Below are positions 28,241 through 36,434 of a stretch of DNA of 64,000 bases, in pieces. How positions within the stretch are numbered: position 1 is the stretch's first letter; each line of letters begins with the position of its first letter. Below the pieces are notes generated by a model. That model saw only the letters and a program-made list of their open reading frames with translations, was not told where the DNA came from and ran no database searches. The stretch covers positions 339,195-403,194 of the forward strand of contig NZ_FQTV01000002.1 in NCBI RefSeq assembly GCF_900128905.1, written 5' to 3'. The stretch is from Bacteroides luti. GTDB taxonomy: Bacteria > Bacteroidota > Bacteroidia > Bacteroidales > Bacteroidaceae. Position numbers and translations under genes: made by a program.

Positions 28241-30978
28241 ACAATATTATCTCTTTTATAAAAAGTGGAATAAAAGCAGGAACATTAACTGCCTGCTTAT
28301 TTATTTCGCCTGCAATTGCACATGCTGCAGAAAGTATATCACTTTTATCGCCGGATAAACATATTCAGGTAAGTATACAACTCGGTGATACGCTTAGCTT
28401 TAGTATTATTCGAGATAGAGCTTTGGTGTTGGCTAAATCAACGGCTTTTCTGGAATTTGCTAATAATAAGAATGCTTCTTTAGGATTAGCTCCACGCCTT
28501 AAAAGCAAGGAGTATAAAAAGATTGAGGAACAGATAGATGCTCCTTTTTATCGTTGCAGCCAGTTCGTTTCTGCATGCAATGAACTAAATTTAAAATTTC
28601 AGAATGGTGGAATTATCTTCCGTGCCTATAACGAGGGAGTTGCTTATCGTTTTTATACAAATTCCAAAGAGGAAGTTATTATAAAGAATGAAGGAGCTGA
28701 TTATCATTTTCCGAAAGATTATACAGCCTATCTTCCTTATTCAACAAATGACAGGAAACCAATGGCTATGGCTTACCAAAACACCTATGATGTTGCACCT
28801 TTATCTAAAGTTCAGCAGAAACTGGCTTTTCTTCCTGTAACAGTTGATGAAGGTAACGGCCTGAAAGTTACATTACTTGAATCGGATTTGGAGAATTATC
28901 CAGGAATGTTTGTAAAGTCGGATACTTTAAAGACTAATCTGAAAGGTGTGTTTGCTCCTTATCCTGCCAAAACAGACTTTTATCCATGGCGCAAGCAGGA
29001 ATATGTCACTGAAACCTATGATTATATTGCGCGTTCTAAAGGTAATCGTGTGTACCCGTGGAGAGTATTTGCCATTACAACTAATGACACAGATATGCCT
29101 GTCAATAATCTGGTTTATGCATTGGCTTCACCTAATCGTATTGGAGATACTTCATGGATAAAGAGTGGTAAAGTGGCTTGGGACTGGTGGAACGACTGGG
29201 GATTGAAAAATGTTCCTTTTAAGGCTGGAATTAATACTGAAACATACAAATATTATATTGATTTTGCTTCTAACCATGGATTGGAATATATAGTTCTTGA
29301 TGAAGGATGGTATGCTCCAAAGAGTGGAGACATGCTTACTGTAGTGAAGGATATTGATTTGCCGGAATTGATTAGTTATGGTAAAAAGAAAGGTGTGAAT
29401 ATTGTACTTTGGACAGTTTTCAATGTGCTGGATAATCAGTTGGAAGCAGCTTGCAAAAAGTATTCGGAAATGGGAGTTAAAGGTTTCAAGGTCGACTTCC
29501 TTGATCGGGATGATCGGACTGCCGTTCAAATGATTTATCGGATTGCCGAAACTGCAGCTAAGTATCATCTTATACTCGATTATCATGGAATTTATAAACC
29601 CACCGGCATGAACCGCACTTATCCTAATGTGATTAACTTCGAAGCTGTTTTTGGAATGGAAGAAGCTAAGTGGAGCACTCTTGAAAAGAATATGCCGCTT
29701 TACGATGTTACCTTCCCTTATATTCGTATGATGGCTGGATATGTAGACTTTACGCCGGGAGCTATGCGTAATGCTACTAAAAATGATTTCCAACCTGTAT
29801 ATTATAACCCGATGTCAATGGGAACACGCTGTCATCAGTTGGCAATGTATCTTGTTTATGATTCTCCTTTTACCATGCTGGCCGACTCTCCAAGTAGTTA
29901 TTTGGCAGATGAACCATGTACTGATTTCATTTCTTCGTTGCCAACAGAAGTCGATGAAACCCGTGTGCTGAGTGGTGAGATGGGTAAATACATTGTTACT
30001 GCCCGCAAAAAGGATATAAACTGGTACATAGGTGGTATGACTAATTGGGATGAGCGTGATGTTATCTTAGATTTCTCTTTCCTTGGAAAGGGAGAAGTTT
30101 ATCGTGCCACTCTTTATAAAGATGGTGTGAATGCAAACAAAGATGCTTCCGATTATCAGGTAGATACTTTGATGATTAAAAAAGGAGATGTACTAAATCT
30201 ACATTTGGCTTCCGGAGGTGGTTTTGCTTTAACTTTGGAACGCGACTATGCTTGCCGGATGAAACCAATTGTTCCACCTGCTGGCAAATTCGATCCGTTT
30301 TATAAGAAATACTTGAATGCGAATGGCTTTCCCGTTATTTCTTCAGAAAAAGTAAGTGATGAGGCTCTTGCCAAGGCTAGTGAAATTGTTTCTTTGATGC
30401 TTTCCAAATGTACCAAAGCGCGTGAATATATGATTAAAAAGGGTTGCCATGTGATGGTTATCGGTGCTACTGAAGAGACATGTGATATCCCTGAATTCAA
30501 ACATATCTGTAATTGCAAGGACAGCATTAAATACTGGAATTGGCGTGCCCGTGGATTTGGTGGAACACCTGAAGATGAGTTTTCGTCAAGCTGTGGAGAA
30601 GAGAACCTTCTTTGTCTGCCACGTGATAAATATACCGGCGAAAATATTCTTATTCACGAATTTGCTCATCTTATTGATTTTGTAGGTCTTCGGGGTACTG
30701 ATCCGGAATTTTTTAATAAGCTGAATCAGACTTACAATCATGCAAAAGAGACAGGACTTTGGAAGGATACTTATGCCATTTCAAATGTGGAAGAATATTG
30801 GGCTGAGTGCGTTCAGAGTTTTTTCAACTGTAATCGCTGGAGCGAAGAAGCCGACGGAGTTCACGGGAATGTTAACCGCCGCATAAAATTGAAGGATTAT
30901 GATCCAGAAATGTATAATCTGATCAAACAGTACTTCTACGAGATTAATATTCCGATTAATAATAAAATACATCGATAA
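28237..30978 (+). CDS. GH97 glycosidase fused to a zinc metallopeptidase-like domain
   Basis: A 913-residue exported protein; the ATG at 28237 is chosen since it overlaps the previous stop as ATGA and is followed by a signal peptide ending near AHAAE. Residues ~30-670 are a complete GH97: WDWWNDWG, YIVLDEGW, and GFKVDFLDRDD near residue 417, where retaining GH97 enzymes (alpha-galactosidase, beta-L-arabinopyranosidase) have the Asp nucleophile. Residues ~680-913 are extra: HEFAHLID near 806 and NVEEYWAE near 852, a HExxH...ExxxE zinc-peptidase pattern. The usual GH97 protein ends near 650-700 residues, so this is a fusion. Both halves look intact. The stop overlaps the next start (TAATG). Confidence 0.82.
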   Translation: MNNIISFIKSGIKAGTLTACLFISPAIAHAAESISLLSPDKHIQVSIQLGDTLSFSIIRDRALVLAKSTAFLEFANNKNASLGLAPRLKSKEYKKIEEQIDAPFYRCSQFVSACNELNLKFQNGGIIFRAYNEGVAYRFYTNSKEEVIIKNEGADYHFPKDYTAYLPYSTNDRKPMAMAYQNTYDVAPLSKVQQKLAFLPVTVDEGNGLKVTLLESDLENYPGMFVKSDTLKTNLKGVFAPYPAKTDFYPWRKQEYVTETYDYIARSKGNRVYPWRVFAITTNDTDMPVNNLVYALASPNRIGDTSWIKSGKVAWDWWNDWGLKNVPFKAGINTETYKYYIDFASNHGLEYIVLDEGWYAPKSGDMLTVVKDIDLPELISYGKKKGVNIVLWTVFNVLDNQLEAACKKYSEMGVKGFKVDFLDRDDRTAVQMIYRIAETAAKYHLILDYHGIYKPTGMNRTYPNVINFEAVFGMEEAKWSTLEKNMPLYDVTFPYIRMMAGYVDFTPGAMRNATKNDFQPVYYNPMSMGTRCHQLAMYLVYDSPFTMLADSPSSYLADEPCTDFISSLPTEVDETRVLSGEMGKYIVTARKKDINWYIGGMTNWDERDVILDFSFLGKGEVYRATLYKDGVNANKDASDYQVDTLMIKKGDVLNLHLASGGGFALTLERDYACRMKPIVPPAGKFDPFYKKYLNANGFPVISSEKVSDEALAKASEIVSLMLSKCTKAREYMIKKGCHVMVIGATEETCDIPEFKHICNCKDSIKYWNWRARGFGGTPEDEFSSSCGEENLLCLPRDKYTGENILIHEFAHLIDFVGLRGTDPEFFNKLNQTYNHAKETGLWKDTYAISNVEEYWAECVQSFFNCNRWSEEADGVHGNVNRRIKLKDYDPEMYNLIKQYFYEINIPINNKIHR

Positions 30979-33629
30979 TGAGAATAAAGCATCTTCTTTT
31001 ACTGACTCTTTTGGTTTGCCTGAACGTGCAGGCCAAGACGAAAGGTCAGCAAACGGCCTGGAACTCTCCACAAGCCGGGAACCCTATTATACCGGGATAC
31101 TTTGCAGACCCAACCGTTAGAAAGTTTGGCGATACTTATTATATTTATGCCACAACAGACGGAAATGGCGGTGGCCTTGGACCTTCTCAGGTATGGGTTT
31201 CCAAAGATTTTGTAAACTGGACCATTATGCCGATGAACTGGCCAACTACCTATCATATCTGGGCTCCGGATGTAATGAAAGGTAAGGATGGCAAGTTTTA
31301 TATTTATTATTGCGAACCGTGTAAGGTTTATACCGGTGTGTCTGAAACGCCGCGCGGACCGTGGAAGAACTATCTTGGCAATGATACTACCGTTTTTGTG
31401 CCTGACAGGTTTGTAAAAAACGTAATCACTCTCGACGGACAATCTTTTGTTGACGATGATGGCTCTACTTACCTTTATTGGGGAACATGGGGCATCTACA
31501 AAGATTTTGGATGTGGGGTTGGCAAACTGACTCCCGATTTGAAAGGTTTCTCCGACAAAAGGATTATTCCTAATACTCAGGTTACGGACTTTTTTGAAGC
31601 TCCGTTTATGATTAAAAAGGATGGAATCTATTATTTTACTTATTCATCAGGGCATTGCGAAGATCATACTTACAGAGTGCAGTATGCAACAAGTAAAACC
31701 GGACCGATGGGGCCTTTTGTCTATGCTAAGAATAATCCAATTCTGGCAACAAATGCTGATAGTACCATTCATGGACCGGGGCATCACAGTATTCTTCAGG
31801 AAGGAGATAATTATTATATTGTCTATCACCGCCACAATATTCCTTGCTCTACAAGAGGTATGCACAGACAGATTGCTGTCGATAAACTGATCTTTACGAA
31901 AGACGGACAGATAGAAAAAGTAGCAGCCGGGCACAGTGGTATTGGTTATCTGCAACCTTCAACCAATCCATTCCCAAATGTAGCTCTAGGCAAAAAGGTT
32001 AAAGCATCTTCTTATTATGGAGAATCGTTTAAACCCGAATATGCTGTCGATGATAATAACGCAACTCTTTGGCGTCCAAGAACCAGTGGCAAGGAATGGA
32101 TTGAGATTGATTTGGAAAGAGAATATGATATCCGTAGGATATGGACGCAGTTTGAGTATCCTACTTCTTATTATCAATACATGATTGAAACGTCTGTTGA
32201 TGGAAAGCAATGGAGTATATTTTCTGATAAACGTAACAATAAACTTGCCGGAAGTCCAATGACTGATTTCGGTGAGGCTCGTGCCCGCTATGTCAGGTTA
32301 ACTGTTACTGGAAGTGAAAAGACCGGAATGATAGGAGCTATCTGGAATATTAAAATATTTGAGGGAAGCAAGATGGACCCTCCTCAGAAGTTGGTACAGG
32401 TTACACCGTCATCTTTCGTAAAAAAGGTTTGTGACAAAACGAATAAAGAGTATAACTGTTGGGAAAATAACAACGGAATGTTGGCTGGAAGCTTTATCGC
32501 AAACGGAAATATTTCAATGATTGAAAAAGAGAGTAGGGGAGCTATTCATATTCCTGCAAATGCTTGGTTGGAGTCTATGTTTACCATGCCTCAAAGCTTC
32601 TATACATCACAACCATACACCGTTTCTTATCATGTTTACGGAACGATGAAAGAGGTGCTGAATAAGATTGTAAGCTGGGATTCTAAACAATCAAAGAGTC
32701 TGGCATCCCTCAAGAATAAAGAAACAAAAGCCTCAGCATGGCATTATGTATCTCTTACTTCTGATGGGAAAAAGGAATCTGTTTATATGGATAATGTACT
32801 TGTTTCTTTGGGCAAAGCAGCGAAGACGAGTAAGAAATGCCAGAAGCTAGTGATTGAAGGAGGAGAAAATGGAGTTATTATCTCCGATCTCAGGATTTAC
32901 AACTGGCAGTTGGCTGTGCCAGAGATTATGTTCGACGCATCATTGCAGGATGAGGCTCCGGTTAAACCAGTCTCAATAAATAAAGAAATGCTTGTCGATA
33001 TCAATGCTGATAATTATATGCCCGGAGTTTCACTTCGACAGATAGAAAACAGACAAGGTACCAAGGGAGGATTCAGATCACTTGCTTCTCCAATTTCCGT
33101 TGAACGGAAAAATAACCGTTTGGCATTTGCTTTTAATGGTGCACAAGAGTTCCAGTCAAGCTTTCAGTTACCAGAGTCTTTCTCGGACAATTCACCATAT
33201 TCCATTACGGCATGGGTGCTGAATCCGGAAGTTGAAGTCAACGAATGTATTATCGATCTGATTCCTGCGCAAGGCGAACTGGAAAAAATTGCTTTCGGAT
33301 GGGGAGCAGAACCTCGTAACGGAGTAATCTGTCACAATGGTTGGTTCGAAGATTCGGGTATTCCAGAATTGAAAGGCTCGGGAGAATGGAAACATATTGC
33401 CATTACTTACGATGGTTATATGGAGAAGATTTTTATTGATGGCAAGCTGGTTAAACAGAAAGATATTGTGTTGCGATTGCCACGAAGCCCGTATGTTACA
33501 CTTGGACGAACTGCTGAACATGAATGGCCGTTTGCCGGATGGCTTCACTCACTGAAAGTATATAACTATACTTTGAATGAAACAGATATTACAACCGAAT
33601 TTACTTCGGATAAGCGTAAAGTGGATTAA
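30978..33629 (+). CDS. Secreted GH43 with F5/8C and LamG-like domains
   Basis: An 883-residue exported protein (signal peptide to about residue 20). Residues ~30-320 form a GH43 five-bladed propeller: GYFADPTVR (base Asp), HIWAPDV, DDDGSTYLYWG and DFFEAPFMIK (acid Glu). Residues ~328-460 resemble an F5/8 type C carbohydrate-binding module (VKASSYYGESFKPEYAVDD, WIEIDLEREYDIRRI). The remainder has two LamG/concanavalin-like folds, the last ending RTAEHEWPFAGWLHSLKVYN. Likely exo-alpha-L-arabinofuranosidase or beta-xylosidase; the exact bond is not readable. It overlaps the GH97-peptidase gene by one base, so they are cotranslated. Confidence 0.87.
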   Translation: MRIKHLLLLTLLVCLNVQAKTKGQQTAWNSPQAGNPIIPGYFADPTVRKFGDTYYIYATTDGNGGGLGPSQVWVSKDFVNWTIMPMNWPTTYHIWAPDVMKGKDGKFYIYYCEPCKVYTGVSETPRGPWKNYLGNDTTVFVPDRFVKNVITLDGQSFVDDDGSTYLYWGTWGIYKDFGCGVGKLTPDLKGFSDKRIIPNTQVTDFFEAPFMIKKDGIYYFTYSSGHCEDHTYRVQYATSKTGPMGPFVYAKNNPILATNADSTIHGPGHHSILQEGDNYYIVYHRHNIPCSTRGMHRQIAVDKLIFTKDGQIEKVAAGHSGIGYLQPSTNPFPNVALGKKVKASSYYGESFKPEYAVDDNNATLWRPRTSGKEWIEIDLEREYDIRRIWTQFEYPTSYYQYMIETSVDGKQWSIFSDKRNNKLAGSPMTDFGEARARYVRLTVTGSEKTGMIGAIWNIKIFEGSKMDPPQKLVQVTPSSFVKKVCDKTNKEYNCWENNNGMLAGSFIANGNISMIEKESRGAIHIPANAWLESMFTMPQSFYTSQPYTVSYHVYGTMKEVLNKIVSWDSKQSKSLASLKNKETKASAWHYVSLTSDGKKESVYMDNVLVSLGKAAKTSKKCQKLVIEGGENGVIISDLRIYNWQLAVPEIMFDASLQDEAPVKPVSINKEMLVDINADNYMPGVSLRQIENRQGTKGGFRSLASPISVERKNNRLAFAFNGAQEFQSSFQLPESFSDNSPYSITAWVLNPEVEVNECIIDLIPAQGELEKIAFGWGAEPRNGVICHNGWFEDSGIPELKGSGEWKHIAITYDGYMEKIFIDGKLVKQKDIVLRLPRSPYVTLGRTAEHEWPFAGWLHSLKVYNYTLNETDITTEFTSDKRKVD

Positions 33630-34033
33630 ATTGAGCTATAATTAGAATAATATTATTCTGATACGCGAAAATATTTGATTACTTTTATGCCTTTTAAAAG
33701 TAGAGGTTATAATGATATAGAGTATTCTTCTTGAATGAAAATAATTAGATTAAGATGATGATAGTGAACAAAGAGTATGCTGCTTTGAGCTCTTGTTAAA
33801 ATGGAACTCAAAGCTAGCTTACCCCAAAACCGGGATTAAGTAAAAAGAACTTTTCAGTTAAATTCTCTATAGAAGTTGTTTTTGGAAAAAGGTGTACGCC
33901 TATTAAAATTATACTCTACTCTAAACAGATATAAGGTGTACACCTTTATGATAAAACAACGCCAGTAGATTACTTAACTAACAAGATAAAGCACATTAGA
34001 TAACGATTGATAATAAACAAATACTGAAGAACC
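33630..34033. promoter_or_regulatory. Intergenic region with two GGTGTAC half-palindromes
   Basis: 404 bp without a gene. It holds AAGGTGTACGCCT at 33889-33901 and the perfect palindrome AAGGTGTACACCTT at 33933-33946, 44 bp apart, about 90 bp before the GH127 start. Candidate operator, for the HTCS or another regulator. I see no clear terminator after the GH43 gene. Confidence 0.4.
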
Positions 34034-36433
34034 ATGAAAAAACAATTAGCCGTAGCACTATTAAGTCTGAGCATAGCAATGCAGGCACAGATTAAACAAA
34101 GTGGCGGATATCCAATTACTCCAGTACCTTTTACATCGGTTAAGGTAACAGATTCCTTTTGGGGACAGCGTCTTAAGGCGAGCCGTGAAGTGACTATTCC
34201 TTTGGCATTCAAGAAATGCGAAGAAACAGGGCGGTATGAAAACTTTGTAAAGGCTGCTCATCCTAGTGAATCTTATAAGGTGGAAGGTTTCTCTTTCGAT
34301 GATACCGACGTCTATAAAACGATAGAAGGAGCAAGTTACTCCATGCAGACTTTTCCCAATAAAAAGTTGGCTAAATATATTGATAGTGTATTGGTTATTG
34401 TTGCAGCAGCACAGGAACCGGATGGTTATCTTTACACCTCACGCACTATGAACCCTAAGCATCCTCACGAATGGGCTGGTAGCAAACGTTGGGAAAAGGA
34501 AGAAGTACTTAGTCATGAATTATACAATCTTGGACACATGATTGAGGGTGCCATTGCTCACTATCAGGCTACAGGAAAAAGAAACTTCCTTGATATTGCC
34601 ATAAAATACGCGGATTGTGCGGAAAGATCCATTGGAGATAAACCGGGACAGGTTACTGTTGTGCCGGGACATCAGATTGCAGAAATGGCGCTTGCCAAAC
34701 TTTATGTGCTAACCGGACAAAAGAAATATATAAATCTGGCTAAGTTCTTACTGGATAAACGTGGATATACAGAAAATAAAGAAGTGTACAATCAGGCATA
34801 TAAACCAGTACTGCAACAGGATGAGGCTGTAGGCCATGCTGTTCGTGCGGCTTACATGTACTCCGGTATGGCAGATGTTGCAGCTCTAACAGGAGATAAA
34901 GGTTACATTGATGCCATCGATAAAATATGGGATAACATTGTAAACAAGAAACTATATATAACTGGCGGAATTGGAGCGACCAGTAATGGTGAAGCTTTCG
35001 GCGAAAATTATGAATTACCTAATATGTCTGCCTATTGTGAAACCTGTGCAGCTATCGGGAACGTTTATCTAAACTATCGTTTATTTCTGTTACACGGTGA
35101 AGCTAAATATTACGATATTCTGGAACGTACTCTATATAATGGCTTAATCTCCGGCGTATCTTTAGATGGCGGTGGTTTCTTCTATCCAAATCCATTGGAA
35201 TCCATCGGTCAGCATCAACGTCAGCCTTGGTTTGGTTGCGCTTGTTGTCCGTCAAATATATGCCGTTTCATTCCTTCTATACCGGGATATATCTATGCGG
35301 TTCATAACAACGATGTGTATGTAAACCTTTTCATGGCCAATAGTTCTGATTTGAAAGTGAACGGTAAGAATGTAACTCTGAAACAAAGCACTAGTTATCC
35401 TTGGAATGGTGATATCAAACTGGAAGTATCTCCTAAAGGCAAACAGAATTTTGCAATGAAGATTCGTGTTCCGGGATGGGTTCAAGGCTCTGTTGTTCCT
35501 GGAAATCTTTATAGTTATACAGATAAAAAGACACTTGGATATACAGTAAAAGTAAATGGTAAAGTTGTAGAAAGCAATATAGAAAAAGGATACTTCACTA
35601 TTCCCCGCACATGGAAAAAGGGAGATGTAGTAGAGGTTCATTTCGATATGGAGGTACGTACAGTAAAAGCTAATCAGCAAGTGGAAGCCGATAGAGGAAA
35701 GATTTCAGTAGAACGCGGACCGCTGGTTTATTGTGCTGAATGGCCTGATAATGATTTTAGTATTCAAAGTGTTATAATGAATAAGAAGCCTGTATTCACA
35801 GTTGAAAAGAAGTCTGATCTACTTTATGGAATTGACATGATTCAGACAGATGCTCAGGCTTTAAATTATGATGATAAAGGAAAACTTATTGCTAAAGACG
35901 TAAAACTTAACCTGATTCCTTATTATGCATGGGCACACCGTGGAAGTGGGGATATGGCTGTTTGGTTGCCAATAGACCTGAACGCAACTCGTCCTGCCAT
36001 GCCTCCAACCATTGCTTCCGAAAGCAAAGTTTCTGCATCACACAATGTAAAATCAATATCAGCAATCAACGACAGACTTCTTCCGAAAGATGGGAATGAC
36101 AAATCAGTACCTTATTATCATTGGTGGCCGAAAGAAGGATCTACTGAATGGATTGCTTACGATTTCGGCGCAGAAAAAACTGTATCCAGATCTTCTGTAT
36201 TCTGGTATGATGATGCTCCCTGGGGCGGATGCCGAGTTCCAAAAACATGGAAACTATATTATAAAAATTCTGCTGGTGAATGGACTCCTGTAGAAAACTC
36301 TTCGGCTTATGGTATTGAAAAAGGAATTAGTAATGAAGTTATATTTAAACCGGTAACGACCAAAGAACTAAAACTCGAGATTAATCTTCCGGAAAAGAAT
36401 TCTGCCGGTATTTTTGAATGGGAAGTAGAATAG
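34034..36433 (+). CDS. GH127-family beta-L-arabinofuranosidase with C-terminal F5/8C-like domain
   Basis: A 799-residue exported enzyme (signal peptide to MQAQ). Residues ~20-640 match GH127 (DUF1680): DSFWGQRL, QEPDGYLYT, SHELYNLGHMIEGA. The zinc/catalytic set of HypBA1-type enzymes is present: Glu and Cys in CETC near residue 335 and the Cys pair in CACCPSN near 401, one of which is the nucleophile. These enzymes remove beta-L-arabinofuranose, classically from beta-1,2-arabino-oligosaccharides on hydroxyproline of extensins. Residues ~670-799 look like an F5/8C sugar-binding sandwich. A DPP-IV-type peptidase follows after 1 bp, an informative pairing. Confidence 0.88.
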   Translation: MKKQLAVALLSLSIAMQAQIKQSGGYPITPVPFTSVKVTDSFWGQRLKASREVTIPLAFKKCEETGRYENFVKAAHPSESYKVEGFSFDDTDVYKTIEGASYSMQTFPNKKLAKYIDSVLVIVAAAQEPDGYLYTSRTMNPKHPHEWAGSKRWEKEEVLSHELYNLGHMIEGAIAHYQATGKRNFLDIAIKYADCAERSIGDKPGQVTVVPGHQIAEMALAKLYVLTGQKKYINLAKFLLDKRGYTENKEVYNQAYKPVLQQDEAVGHAVRAAYMYSGMADVAALTGDKGYIDAIDKIWDNIVNKKLYITGGIGATSNGEAFGENYELPNMSAYCETCAAIGNVYLNYRLFLLHGEAKYYDILERTLYNGLISGVSLDGGGFFYPNPLESIGQHQRQPWFGCACCPSNICRFIPSIPGYIYAVHNNDVYVNLFMANSSDLKVNGKNVTLKQSTSYPWNGDIKLEVSPKGKQNFAMKIRVPGWVQGSVVPGNLYSYTDKKTLGYTVKVNGKVVESNIEKGYFTIPRTWKKGDVVEVHFDMEVRTVKANQQVEADRGKISVERGPLVYCAEWPDNDFSIQSVIMNKKPVFTVEKKSDLLYGIDMIQTDAQALNYDDKGKLIAKDVKLNLIPYYAWAHRGSGDMAVWLPIDLNATRPAMPPTIASESKVSASHNVKSISAINDRLLPKDGNDKSVPYYHWWPKEGSTEWIAYDFGAEKTVSRSSVFWYDDAPWGGCRVPKTWKLYYKNSAGEWTPVENSSAYGIEKGISNEVIFKPVTTKELKLEINLPEKNSAGIFEWEVE

Positions 36434-36434
36434 C

